Assembly (NCBI GenBank): GCA_020628935.1 | Contig: JAHDEG010000008.1 | Location: 62,001-126,000, forward strand | Reading direction: 5' to 3' | Source: Flavobacteriales bacterium | Lineage (GTDB): Bacteria > Bacteroidota > Bacteroidia > Flavobacteriales_G > JALEGO01 | Length of the DNA: 64,000 bases | In this document: piece by piece, positions 25,289 through 34,036 of the stretch | Position numbering within the stretch: position 1 is the stretch's first letter | Layout: every line of letters starts with the position of its first letter | Position numbers and translations under genes: made by a program | Notes under the pieces: model-generated | Told to the model about the DNA's origin: nothing | The model's input: the letters and a program-made list of their open reading frames with translations, nothing else | The model's database searches: none

Positions 25289-26103
25289 TTTCAGTAATAG
25301 ATAAACTAAACGGGCTTCTAAACACCCTGATAGATAACGTAGTAGGGTTTTTACCAGATTTAATAGGTGCGTTACTCCTTTTTGTGTTAGGTCTATTATT
25401 TGCAAAATTTGTGCGTTGGGTGCTAAGAAAAGCATTATTAAAAATTAGGATAAACGATTTTTCTGAAAAAATTGGGTTAGAAAACATTCTTAAGCGAATG
25501 AAAAAAGATTTATTGCTTTCCAATTTACTTTCTGATATCGCTTATTGGATTATACTAATGGTGTTAATAATGGGGGTTTCTACTATTCTTGGAATAGAAA
25601 TTATTTCTAATCAAATAACCATGTTAATAGCCTACTTTCCTAAGCTTTTAATAGCTTTAGTGATGGTGTTTATTGGGTATATGATTGCAGATAAAATTAG
25701 AAAAGTAGTTTATGCAGCCATAACAACTATAGGTATTACCGGTGGTAAAATAATTAGTAACATTCTGTTTTATATAATTTTTGTGTTAGTTCTTATTAAT
25801 GCTTTAGAACAAGCCGAAATTAATACGAGCCTAATAACCTCAAACATTATTTTGATTATGGGTTCAGCATTGCTAGCCTTTGCTCTCGCTTATAGTTTTG
25901 CTTCGAGAGATATTCTAACAAATGTTCTTTCTTCTTTTTATTTAAGAGGAAGGTATAGCGAAGGAGAAACAATTCGTATAGGAGATGTTCAGGGAAAAAT
26001 ACTTAAGATAGATTCTATATCTGTAATTTTGCAATTAACGGATAAAAAAGTAGTTATACCAAGCAAAAGGTTTATTTCCAAGGAAGTTGAGATTATAATG
26101 TAG
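25285..26103 (+). CDS. Mechanosensitive-channel-like membrane protein (TM_helix/CmpX type)
   Basis: Protein of 272 residues with about five membrane helices (near 20-42, 75-98, 108-130, 150-172, 180-200). A C-terminal MscS-like beta domain follows (GRYSEGETIRIGDVQGKILKID, KKVVIPSKRFISKEV). The conserved-helix repeats (LPDLIGALLLFVLGLLFAKFVRW, FPKLLIALVMVFIGYMIADKIR) are those of the TM_helix family, which includes CmpX of Pseudomonas, a protein tied to envelope stress and ECF sigma activity. It is the third gene of the sigma operon. A membrane-stress sensor or effector role is inferred. Confidence 0.85.
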   Translation: MISVIDKLNGLLNTLIDNVVGFLPDLIGALLLFVLGLLFAKFVRWVLRKALLKIRINDFSEKIGLENILKRMKKDLLLSNLLSDIAYWIILMVLIMGVSTILGIEIISNQITMLIAYFPKLLIALVMVFIGYMIADKIRKVVYAAITTIGITGGKIISNILFYIIFVLVLINALEQAEINTSLITSNIILIMGSALLAFALAYSFASRDILTNVLSSFYLRGRYSEGETIRIGDVQGKILKIDSISVILQLTDKKVVIPSKRFISKEVEIIM

Positions 26104-26269
26104 TATTAAGTTCCCTTAATTTATAATAGTTTGTGAATCAAGTTATCATCTTAAAGGATTGTAAGTTCGAAGAAAGAGGTTGAAGGTAACAGAACAACTG
26201 CTATCTTTAAATCACCTAAAATATAAGACTAGATAATTTCAACGTTTCGTGTTATGTTTAATAAATGTC

Positions 26270-26298
26270 AAAAAGGGCTGTCTTTATTAACAACCCTT
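26270..26298 (-). terminator. Intrinsic terminator after the ileS-traR transcript
   Basis: On the minus strand AAGGGTTGT pairs with ACAGCCCTT (26290-26298 with 26273-26281; nine pairs, one of them G-T), followed by a T run. It sits 12 bases past the traR stop and fits a Rho-independent terminator. Confidence 0.7.
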
Positions 26299-26309
26299 AC
26301 TAAAACTTA

Positions 26310-26687
26310 TTACTGCTGATTTTTCTTCGCTTCAATGCTTAAAGTAGCATGAGGGACTACCCTTAAACGTTCTTTAGAAATCAAATTACCAGTTTCTCTA
26401 CAAATACCGTATGTTTTATTCTCAATACGAATTAGCGCTGCCTCTAAATTTTGAATAAACTTTTGTTCTCTTGTAGCAAACCGTGCTGTGTCTTCTCTCG
26501 AAAGTGTTGCTGAACCATCTTCAAGTAACTTAAAAGTTCTCGAAGTATCATCTGTTCCGTGGTCATCGCCATGAGAGATAGTTGTTTTTAAAATTTCATA
26601 ATTTTCTCTAGCTTCTTCTAATTTGCTTAAAATAAGCTCTTTAAATTCTTGTAACTCATCGTCACTGTATCTGTTTTTTTCTGACAT
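26310..26687 (-). CDS. TraR/DksA-family protein with degenerate zinc finger
   Basis: Protein of 125 residues. An N-terminal helical hairpin (LQEFKELILSKLEEARENYEILK) carries a mid-helix acidic tip and a DDTSR segment, as in DksA-like secondary-channel regulators of RNA polymerase. The C-terminal finger reads YGICRETGNLISKERLRVVPHATLSIEAK. Only one Cys remains of the usual four, so zinc is probably not bound, yet the finger's hydrophobic and basic pattern persists. This degenerate form is usual in Bacteroidota. It follows ileS by 4 bases and is followed by a terminator. The lspA gene that commonly comes next in this phylum is absent. Confidence 0.9.
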   Translation of the reverse strand: MSEKNRYSDDELQEFKELILSKLEEARENYEILKTTISHGDDHGTDDTSRTFKLLEDGSATLSREDTARFATREQKFIQNLEAALIRIENKTYGICRETGNLISKERLRVVPHATLSIEAKKNQQ

Positions 26688-26691
26688 ACTG

Positions 26692-29600
26692 TTAGTTTTT
26701 AAAAATTACAATCTTTGTTTTTAAATCTCCATCTAAATCAATTAAAATGGACTGATCATTAATATCCTCCACAATTTTAAGTGATGAGGTTAATGTTTCT
26801 GAACAGATGTAATCCAAGTTACTATTTATTGCATTATCTATTGCATTGTTTGTTTGAACTTCTACATTTATTTTATCAGTTACTTCCAAGCCTATGTCTT
26901 TACGATAATTCTGAATTCTATTAACTAATTCTCTAGCAATACCTTCCTCAATTAACGATTCATTTAAAGTAATGTCAAGAGCTACGGTAATACCGTTCTC
27001 TGTACTTACTTGCCATCCTGGTATGTCTTCTGATATTATTTCCACGTCAGAAAGTTCAATTTCAATGTTTTCATCGCCAACTAGAACGTGCAATTTTCCA
27101 TTTTGTTCCAATTTTGTAATTTTTTTCTGATCTAAACTAGAAATTACAGGCGCAATTGCTTTCATTAACTTACCAAATTTTGGTCCTAATGTTTTAAAAT
27201 TTGCCTTCGCCTTTTTAGTTAGCATACCCTCTGTATCCTCTATAACACTTAGCTCTTTTACGTTTACTTCGGTTAATATTAAATCGCTTACTTGTTTTAC
27301 TTGTTTAGTAAAGGTTGAACTTAATGAAGGAACCATTATTTTTTGAAGAGGCTGTCTTACCTTAAGTTTTTCTTTTTTTCTGATGGATAAAACCATAGAT
27401 GAAATGCGCTGAGCAGCACTCATTCTACTTTCTAAATCTTCATCAATTGCTGATTTATCTGCAACAGGGAAAAAGTCAATATGAACAGATTCAGCTGACT
27501 TATCGTTGAGTTTTAAATCTTTATATACTTTCTCAGCATAAAAAGGACAAATTGGCGCAACCAACTTAATTACTGTAGAAAGACAAGTGTATAAGGTCTG
27601 GTACGCTGCAATTTTATCGTCAGAATAATCTCCTCTCCAAAATCTTTTCCTACATAAACGAACATACCAATTGCTCAATTCATCAACAACAAACTCTTGA
27701 ATTGCTCTCCCGGCTTTTGTTGGTTCGTAGTTAGCATAACTTTCGTCTACTTGATTAATAAGTGTATTTAATCTTGATACTACCCAACGGTCAATTTCTG
27801 GCCGCTCATTTAGTGGTATTATCTTTTCATCACTACTAAAGCCATCAACATTAGCGTAAAGTGCAAAAAATGCATAAGTGTTATGAAAAGCTCTAAAAAA
27901 CTTTCGTTGTGCTTCTGTAATTCCTTCTAAATCAAACTTTAAATTATCCCAAGGCTGCGCGTTGGTAATCATATAAAAGCGGGTTGCATCTGGTCCGTAT
28001 TTACTTAATGTTGTAAACGGATCAATTGCATTCCCTAGTCTTTTAGACATTTTTTGTCCGTTTTTATCGAGCACTAAACCATTTGAAACTACATTTTTAT
28101 ATGCTACAGAGTCAAAGCACATGGTTGAAATGGCGTGTAGTGTAAAAAACCACCCCCTTGTTTGATCAACGCCTTCGGCAATAAAATCGGCAGGATAATT
28201 TTTTCTGCTATCAATTAATTCTTTGTTTTCGAAAGGATAATGAAGCTGGGCATAGGGCATTGAGCCACTATCAAACCAAACATCAATTAAGTCTGATTCT
28301 CGTTGCATTGGTTTACCTGAAGGTGAAACAAGAATAATATCGTCCATATAAGGTCGGTGAAGGTCTATTTTTTTATAGTTATCTTCACTAAAATCACCTG
28401 GTGTAAAATCTTTAAACGGAAGCTCTGTCATTAAACTTGCTGCTACAGATTTTTCACACTCATTTATAAGTTGTTCTGTAGATTCTATGCAAATTTGCTC
28501 TGTTTTGTCTTCGGTTGTCCAAATAGGAATTGGTATCCCCCAATATCTTGAGCGTGATAAATTCCAATCTTGTAGGTTAGTTAACCAATTTCCAAACCGT
28601 CCAGTTCCTGTTGATTCTGGTTTCCAGTTTATTGTTTTGTTTAATTCAATTAAGCGGTCTTTTACTTTTGTTGTTTGTACAAACCAAGAATCAAGAGGAT
28701 AATATAGTACGGGCTTATCTGTTCTCCAACAGTGTGGATAGCTGTGTTCGTACTTTTCAACCTTAAATGCTTTGTTTTCTTCTTTAAGTTGGATGGCAAT
28801 TTCTACATCAATTGATTTTTGTGGGGCTTTTCCTTCCTCATAATATTCATTTTTAACGTATTTGCCAGATAGCTTTCCTAGTCCGTCAATAAACTTTCCT
28901 TGAAAATCGACCAAAGGTATTTTATTTCCCTCTTTGTCTTTTATTAGCATTGCAGGTACCCCAGCTATTTTAGCAACCATTGCATCGTCAGCACCAAAAG
29001 TTGGAGCGGTGTGTACAATTCCGGTACCGTCTTCGGTTGTTACAAAATCACCAGCTATTATTTGAAATGCATTTTCAGCATCATCACATGGTAAGGCAAC
29101 TGGCATAAGTTGGTGATAAAATAATCCTACTAGCTCTTTTCCTTTTATTTCTTTTTCAATTTTATAAGGAATGTTTTTGTCCCCTTCCTTGTAGTCGTTA
29201 AAGTTTAACTCGGCATGTTCTGGCTTGAAGTGTTTACCAACCAATGCTTTGGCGAGTAATACTTTTATTTTTTTAAAGGTGTACTGATTGTAGGTGCTAA
29301 CTAAAACGTAATCAATATTTGGCCCTACGGTTAGTGCAGTGTTAGAGGGTAAGGTCCATGGGGTGGTTGTCCATGCAATAGCATGTACTTCTTCAGAGCC
29401 TAATAAACTGTTTTTGAGATCGCTATTTTTTAGTAAAAATTGAGCAACAACAGTAGTGTCTTTTACATCGCGGTACGTGCCTGGCTGGTTTAACTCATGG
29501 GTACTTAAACCTGTTCCTGCAGCGGGTGAAAAAGGCTGTATTGTATATCCTTTATAAATAAGGTTTTGCTTGTATAGTTTTGCTAGCAACCACCAAACAC

Positions 29601-30075
29601 TTTCAATGTATTTACTGTCGTAAGTAATGTAGGGGTTTTCCATATCCACCCAATAGCCAGCTTTTTCTGTTAGGTCATTCCATAAGTCGGTATACTTCAT
29701 TACCGATTCTTTACACTTTTTATTGTATTCTTCAATACTAATTTTGGTGCCAATATCTTCTTTGGTAATACCTAATTCTTTTTCAACACTTAATTCAACT
29801 GGTAGGCCATGCGTATCCCAGCCAGCCTTACGTTTTACTTGATATCCTTTTTGAGTCTTATATCTACAAAAAATATCTTTAATAGCTCTTGCCATTACGT
29901 GGTGAATACCTGGCTTACCATTTGCAGAAGGAGGGCCTTCATAAAAAACGAAAGATTCAGCACCTTCTCTCGCGTCTACACTTTTTTGAAAAATATTTTC
30001 TTCTTTCCACCATTCACCAATTTCATTAGCGATTTTAGGTAGGTCAAGATTTTGATATTCAGGATATTTACTCAT
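26692..30075 (-). CDS. ileS: Isoleucyl-tRNA synthetase
   Basis: Class I synthetase of 1127 residues that charges tRNA-Ile. The HIGH-type motif is GIHH (56-59) within PPSANGKPGIHHVMARA. The KMSKR loop is centred at 675-679 (GQKMSKRLGNAID). The large insertion between them contains the editing domain (AWTTTPWTLPSNTAL, FGADDAMVAK). The C-terminal anticodon-binding region follows WYVRLCRKRFWRGDYSD. The long C-terminal tail without Cys-rich zinc motifs suggests the eukaryote-like, type-2 (mupirocin-insensitive) class common in Bacteroidota. That class call is by overall look only. Co-transcribed with traR. Confidence 0.97.
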   Translation of the reverse strand: MSKYPEYQNLDLPKIANEIGEWWKEENIFQKSVDAREGAESFVFYEGPPSANGKPGIHHVMARAIKDIFCRYKTQKGYQVKRKAGWDTHGLPVELSVEKELGITKEDIGTKISIEEYNKKCKESVMKYTDLWNDLTEKAGYWVDMENPYITYDSKYIESVWWLLAKLYKQNLIYKGYTIQPFSPAAGTGLSTHELNQPGTYRDVKDTTVVAQFLLKNSDLKNSLLGSEEVHAIAWTTTPWTLPSNTALTVGPNIDYVLVSTYNQYTFKKIKVLLAKALVGKHFKPEHAELNFNDYKEGDKNIPYKIEKEIKGKELVGLFYHQLMPVALPCDDAENAFQIIAGDFVTTEDGTGIVHTAPTFGADDAMVAKIAGVPAMLIKDKEGNKIPLVDFQGKFIDGLGKLSGKYVKNEYYEEGKAPQKSIDVEIAIQLKEENKAFKVEKYEHSYPHCWRTDKPVLYYPLDSWFVQTTKVKDRLIELNKTINWKPESTGTGRFGNWLTNLQDWNLSRSRYWGIPIPIWTTEDKTEQICIESTEQLINECEKSVAASLMTELPFKDFTPGDFSEDNYKKIDLHRPYMDDIILVSPSGKPMQRESDLIDVWFDSGSMPYAQLHYPFENKELIDSRKNYPADFIAEGVDQTRGWFFTLHAISTMCFDSVAYKNVVSNGLVLDKNGQKMSKRLGNAIDPFTTLSKYGPDATRFYMITNAQPWDNLKFDLEGITEAQRKFFRAFHNTYAFFALYANVDGFSSDEKIIPLNERPEIDRWVVSRLNTLINQVDESYANYEPTKAGRAIQEFVVDELSNWYVRLCRKRFWRGDYSDDKIAAYQTLYTCLSTVIKLVAPICPFYAEKVYKDLKLNDKSAESVHIDFFPVADKSAIDEDLESRMSAAQRISSMVLSIRKKEKLKVRQPLQKIMVPSLSSTFTKQVKQVSDLILTEVNVKELSVIEDTEGMLTKKAKANFKTLGPKFGKLMKAIAPVISSLDQKKITKLEQNGKLHVLVGDENIEIELSDVEIISEDIPGWQVSTENGITVALDITLNESLIEEGIARELVNRIQNYRKDIGLEVTDKINVEVQTNNAIDNAINSNLDYICSETLTSSLKIVEDINDQSILIDLDGDLKTKIVIFKN

Positions 30076-30161
30076 AACAGTCTAATAACTAGTATAAAAT
30101 TAGGTAAAACATTAAATACAGGCTAGTTTTTAGTAGTGTAAGTTATAGGGAAAGAACATTG

Positions 30162-30169
30162 TATATTTG
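30162..30169 (+). promoter_or_regulatory. Candidate -7 box giving a near-leaderless transcript
   Basis: A perfect TATATTTG box ends only six bases before ATG 30176, so transcription should begin at or within a base or two of the start codon. It also rules out the in-frame TTG at 30167, which is part of the box. Confidence 0.55.
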
Positions 30170-30175
30170 TTTATT

Positions 30176-31087
30176 ATGAAACGGTTATTATTTTTCGTGT
30201 TAATTTTATTTTTTTCAAGTGGTAATAGTGCTTTAGCTAAGTCGGGGTTTACGTTAATTACTTCGGCAAATGAGCTACGAATGGGTTTGCCTTCCTCCAT
30301 AAATCCCGATGCTAATAATTTTCAAGTTTCTTTGTTTGATTTAAAATGGAATAATAAGGTAGGAGGTGAGCTTGGTTTATTTAAGTATGATAACGATAAA
30401 TTTAATGTAGGTTTTGGAGTAGGTGGGTTTATTAATATTCATGATTTTGAGTCTTTACAATTTATGTCATGGCAGTTATGGAGAGCGAGTTTGGGAGGAA
30501 GCTTACATTTTGAGTATAAGCCATTAAGTAGTTGGTTAGGTGCTAAAGATAGACTTATGTTTAAGGGTTCGTACGTACACGAAAGTCAGCATGCGACAGA
30601 TGTTTATGGTTATGTTTATTCATTTACGTACCAGAGGCCTAATGAGTTTGATAATGGAGGAATTAGATCGTTTGAATATATTCAATTTATGTTGTCTTAT
30701 GCTAAGCCAATTGGCGAAAATTGGAATGTTTATTCAAATGTTTTTTATAAATATTTTCCAAAACCTGCATTAGGTACACCATCGCAAATGTTTAGTTCGG
30801 GAGGATATGAGTTGGGAATTACGAGAGCGTTAAGTAGTAAAGCGAATGTTTATGCACAGTATTATTTTGAAAGTATTGAAAATAACTTTGATGCGGACAA
30901 ACAGATGTATATAAACTCTTGGAAAAGAACGCCCTTTACGTACAAAATTTTGGAGTTAGGTTTAAACGTAAACAACGGAGATAGGTCTTTTACACCATTT
31001 ATAAATATAAATCATTCAAACGGAAGAGGGTTAGATTTTATAAATTTTTACCGTACCGTATCTTTTGGGATTAGAATTGAGTTGTAG
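30176..31087 (+). CDS. Putative outer-membrane beta-barrel protein
   Basis: Protein of 303 residues from ATG 30176. Signal peptide is about 1-21 (LLFFVLILFFSSGNSALAKS). The rest alternates short amphipathic strands with Gly, Asn and aromatic residues and ends in the hydrophobic strand VSFGIRIEL, typical of outer-membrane barrels. Segments such as WRASLGGSLHFEYKPLSSWLG and YVHESQHATDVYGYV recall Bacteroidota proteins of the DUF1207 kind, but that match is uncertain. No transport partner nearby. It ends 2 bases from the convergent DUF6089 gene. Confidence 0.7.
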   Translation: MKRLLFFVLILFFSSGNSALAKSGFTLITSANELRMGLPSSINPDANNFQVSLFDLKWNNKVGGELGLFKYDNDKFNVGFGVGGFINIHDFESLQFMSWQLWRASLGGSLHFEYKPLSSWLGAKDRLMFKGSYVHESQHATDVYGYVYSFTYQRPNEFDNGGIRSFEYIQFMLSYAKPIGENWNVYSNVFYKYFPKPALGTPSQMFSSGGYELGITRALSSKANVYAQYYFESIENNFDADKQMYINSWKRTPFTYKILELGLNVNNGDRSFTPFININHSNGRGLDFINFYRTVSFGIRIEL

Positions 31088-31089
31088 TT

Positions 31090-31845
31090 TTAAAATGAGC
31101 TGTTAATACTGCTACACTCTGTAATTTTTGCGCCTAAACGTATTGAAAGTGTAACACCAGCATGTTGATACCAATCATTGCTTTTAGAATCACCTCGTTG
31201 AATAAGTGTGTTAGGGTAAACGGTGCTTACATCATCTACATAGTCAGTGAATGTTTTTCTCATGCCGTATTCAATGCCCATAAACATCCTGTCAGATAGC
31301 CTGAATTTCATTCCAACACCAAAAGGAATTGCAATACTAATTTTTGAATAGTCTTTTCCTTCAGAAAGTTGTCCGTTTAAGTCTATAACTCTGCTTCCGA
31401 TAGTACTTTTGGGATTAAAGTGAAAGCCGCTTAAACCTGCAAATAAATAAGGTGTGTTACCGTATGATTTATTTTTAACAGCAGAAAATGCGAAAAAATT
31501 GAATTCCATCACCGTGCTAAACTCTGTTAGTGAAGATGTGAAGTTTAAATTTCTTCTTTGTGAGAATGTGCCGGCAATACTATTATCGTCACCAGATAAT
31601 TTACCACGCATTAACATGTATCTTAAGCTCCATCGTGTGTTCATGTTTTGTTTGTAGAAAACTGCTCCTGCTAAATGATAAAAATCGATATTAGTATGCC
31701 CTTCAGGGTTTAACTCTCCCATGTAATAAGTGAAAGCTGGCATTATGCCAATCTCAAAGTTTCTAGCTTGTCCGTTCCCTGCCCATGTTTTTCTTGAAAA
31801 AAGCAGTATGCATAGAGCACAAGTAAAAAATGCTGAAAATTTCAT
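31090..31845 (-). CDS. DUF6089-family outer-membrane protein
   Basis: From ATG 31845 the protein has 251 residues. The longer frame to 31875 would overlap the upstream lipoprotein gene. A signal peptide (MKFSAFFTCALCILLFSRKTWAG) precedes a barrel-like domain. The opening FEIGIMPAFTYYMGELNP and SLRYMLMRGKLSGDD, together with LTEFSTVMEFNFFAF, are typical of Bacteroidota DUF6089 barrels. The biological role is unknown. It begins one base after the stop of the lipoprotein gene, so both are co-transcribed. Confidence 0.8.
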   Translation of the reverse strand: MKFSAFFTCALCILLFSRKTWAGNGQARNFEIGIMPAFTYYMGELNPEGHTNIDFYHLAGAVFYKQNMNTRWSLRYMLMRGKLSGDDNSIAGTFSQRRNLNFTSSLTEFSTVMEFNFFAFSAVKNKSYGNTPYLFAGLSGFHFNPKSTIGSRVIDLNGQLSEGKDYSKISIAIPFGVGMKFRLSDRMFMGIEYGMRKTFTDYVDDVSTVYPNTLIQRGDSKSNDWYQHAGVTLSIRLGAKITECSSINSSF

Positions 31846-31846
31846 G

Positions 31847-32353
31847 TTAAGGTTTATAAATTTCTGGTGTTTCAATAGTGTTGCTCTTATTTAATGCTCT
31901 ATCAATAAGTGTTACTTCAAACTTTATGGTGTCAAAGTTAGTAGTAGGTACGTAATAGAGCGGTTCTAGTTCTACTTGAACTTCACCAATTAATGCGTTT
32001 TTTGGGTTTTCAGTATTTACAACCGGAACTCGATAATAAAAAGGTGGTGTTAAGTTCTCCCATTTCACCCAAACTCCATTTTGTTTTTCAAAATACTCTA
32101 AAAGCAAGTTGTAGTAATTATCTCCTTCAATGCTAAAAACACCAGAGGTGTCAGCGTCTGACAAGCCAACATCACCATCACAGTCATTAAATTTAATACT
32201 TAAAATTGCATTGCCAGTATCGCTAATGGCAAAGCTTTTAAATTCAATTTCTGGTACTGTGTTTTCACAAACTTCGTCTTTGCATGAGCTTACAAATAGA
32301 GTTACCGCTAAAAGAAGTAAATTTGAAAGTAGTTTGAAGACAGATTTTGACAT
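31847..32353 (-). CDS. Putative lipoprotein
   Basis: Protein of 168 residues. The signal MSKSVFKLLSNLLLLAVTLFVSSC has a lipobox Cys at residue 24. The mature part is beta-rich with an acidic FNDCDGDVGLSDADTSG stretch that resembles Bacteroidota lipoproteins annotated only as hypothetical. It is upstream of and 1 base from the DUF6089 gene, suggesting a lipoprotein/barrel pair in the outer membrane. The 5' end overlaps the divergent acyltransferase gene by 20 bases if that gene uses its TTG start. Confidence 0.78.
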   Translation of the reverse strand: MSKSVFKLLSNLLLLAVTLFVSSCKDEVCENTVPEIEFKSFAISDTGNAILSIKFNDCDGDVGLSDADTSGVFSIEGDNYYNLLLEYFEKQNGVWVKWENLTPPFYYRVPVVNTENPKNALIGEVQVELEPLYYVPTTNFDTIKFEVTLIDRALNKSNTIETPEIYKP

Positions 32354-33335
32354 AGATAAACTAGAAAACTCAATTTTTAAAATTGATAATACAATACAAT
32401 TTAACGAAATAGCACTTAAAATATTTCAATTTCAAGCTTACAATAATCAAATTTACAAAGATTATCTCAAGGGGCTAAATGTTAACCCTACAAGTGTTAA
32501 ACATATTTCTGAAATTCCTTTTTTGCCCATTCGTTTTTTTAAGTCACATTCGGTTGTTTCGTTTAAAGAAAAAGCAGAAGAAGTATTTTTAAGCAGTAGT
32601 ACAACCTCTCAAACCCCCAGTAAACACTTTGTAAAAAAACTTAGCGTATACGAAAATGCTTTTAAAACAGGGTTTAAACAATCGTATAAGTTAGATAAAA
32701 ACGTAAAAATTATTGCCTTACTGCCATCGTACTTAGAAAGAGAAGGTTCATCATTAATTTACATGTTTAGAAGTTTAATGTTAGAGTATTCTGGCTCAGA
32801 TGCGTTTTTTTACAAAGAAATAAGTAGAGAATTAATTAAATACCTTAAGCAGCTAAGCATGTCTAACGAGCCAGTTCTGTTACTCGGTGTTTCTTATGCT
32901 TTGTTAGATTTATGCGATGCAATAGATTTTCCTTTAAATAATATTTGGGTAATGGAAACCGGAGGAATGAAGGGAAGACGAAAGGAAATGGTTAAATCTG
33001 AGTTGCACGCTGTTTTAAAAAAAGGATTAGGAGTGAATGAAATTCATTCAGAGTATGGAATGACTGAATTAATGTCTCAGGCTTACTCAAAAGGAAATGA
33101 GTTATTTGCTACGCCACCATGGATGGATGTTTTGATTAGGGAGGTAAATGATCCTTTTAATTTTTTAGAGAATAGGCCTGGTGGAATTAATGTAATTGAT
33201 TTGGCAAATTTATATTCATGTTCATTTGTAGCAACAGATGATTTAGGTATTAAATATGCGAATGGTAGCTTTAGTGTTTTAGGAAGACTTGATGGTTCAG
33301 AAAGTAGAGGGTGTAATCTTTTATACACTTTTTAG
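32334..33335 (+). CDS. LuxE/PaaK-like acyltransferase (acyl-protein synthetase family)
   Basis: ANL-superfamily-like protein of 333 residues when started at TTG 32334 (MKTDFDIDKLENSIF). The longer open frame to 32130 runs antisense through the lipoprotein gene and is not credible. Recognisable features are FNEIALKIFQFQAYNN near the start, ISEIPFLPIRFFKSH, the Ser/Thr-rich SSSTTSQTPSKHF (P-loop-like in acyl-activating enzymes), VMETGGMKGRRKEM and EIHSEYGMTELMSQAYS. Bacteroidota homologues are annotated as acyltransferase or acyl-protein synthetase LuxE. The substrate is unknown, and there is no lux or fatty-acid reductase gene nearby. Confidence 0.82.
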   Translation: MKTDFDIDKLENSIFKIDNTIQFNEIALKIFQFQAYNNQIYKDYLKGLNVNPTSVKHISEIPFLPIRFFKSHSVVSFKEKAEEVFLSSSTTSQTPSKHFVKKLSVYENAFKTGFKQSYKLDKNVKIIALLPSYLEREGSSLIYMFRSLMLEYSGSDAFFYKEISRELIKYLKQLSMSNEPVLLLGVSYALLDLCDAIDFPLNNIWVMETGGMKGRRKEMVKSELHAVLKKGLGVNEIHSEYGMTELMSQAYSKGNELFATPPWMDVLIREVNDPFNFLENRPGGINVIDLANLYSCSFVATDDLGIKYANGSFSVLGRLDGSESRGCNLLYTF

Positions 33336-33412
33336 TTATTGTTTAGTTTCTCCATTAATGATTCGTAACTTTATTACAACAAACCATTATTTATTTGGTT
33401 AAACACTTTATT

Positions 33413-34036
33413 ATGATACCAACATTTGTATACTCAGAAATCACTCCTAATCCGGATGCAATGAAATTTGTAGCCGATCGCTTAATGGTTACGGGAACAT
33501 ATGAATTTAATGACCCTGATGAGGTTACAGGTATTCCTCTTTTAGAAAAGCTGTTTAATTTTCCGTTCGTAACTGGTTTGTTTATTTCAGGAAACTTTAT
33601 TTCTGTAACAAAGAATAATTTAGTGGAATGGGGAGATGTAAGTGGAGAGTTGAGAGAGTTTATTCAGAATTTTTTGAAAGAAAACCAATGGGTAATTGAT
33701 GATGTTAAAAAGAGTTTGGAGGAAATGGAGCAAGCTGCTGAGCAGGGAGATGGCCAACAGCTAGAAGATATTGAAGAACAATTTAGCAGGGAAGACCTAA
33801 ATGAAGTTGAGTTGAAAATTGTTGATTTGTTAGATGAATACGTTCGCCCAGCTGTTGAGCAAGACGGGGGAGCAATAGTATTTAAAAACTTTGAACCAGA
33901 GGTAGGTAAATTAACCGTTCAAATGAAAGGAGCCTGTAACGGATGCCCATCTTCAACAGTAACGTTAAAATCTGGTATTGAACAATTGTTTCATCGCATG
34001 ATGCCAGAAGTAAAAGAAGTAGTTTCTGAAGGTTAG
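33413..34036 (+). CDS. NifU-family Fe-S scaffold/carrier protein (Nfu type)
   Basis: From ATG 33413 the protein has 207 residues. The in-frame TTG at 33395 adds six poorly supported residues. An N-terminal Nfu_N domain ([22 protein letters not shown]) is followed by an acidic linker. The NifU C-terminal domain carries Cys175 and Cys178 in [10 protein letters not shown], the CxxC that holds a shared [4Fe-4S] cluster across a dimer. It carries iron-sulfur clusters to target enzymes. It overlaps the convergent accA by 4 bases. Confidence 0.93.
   Translation: MIPTFVYSEITPNPDAMKFVADRLMVTGTYEFNDPDEVTGIPLLEKLFNFPFVTGLFISGNFISVTKNNLVEWGDVSGELREFIQNFLKENQWVIDDVKKSLEEMEQAAEQGDGQQLEDIEEQFSREDLNEVELKIVDLLDEYVRPAVEQDGGAIVFKNFEPEVGKLTVQMKGACNGCPSSTVTLKSGIEQLFHRMMPEVKEVVSEG

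Noticed and set aside
26160-26190. GTTCGAA stretch as a possible tRNA T-arm
   Set aside because: No acceptor, anticodon or D stem can be built around it; no tRNA was found anywhere in the window.
32130-32333. N-terminal extension of the LuxE-like acyltransferase
   Set aside because: It is antisense to the lipoprotein gene and has Ser-rich random composition; homologous sequence begins near TTG 32334.
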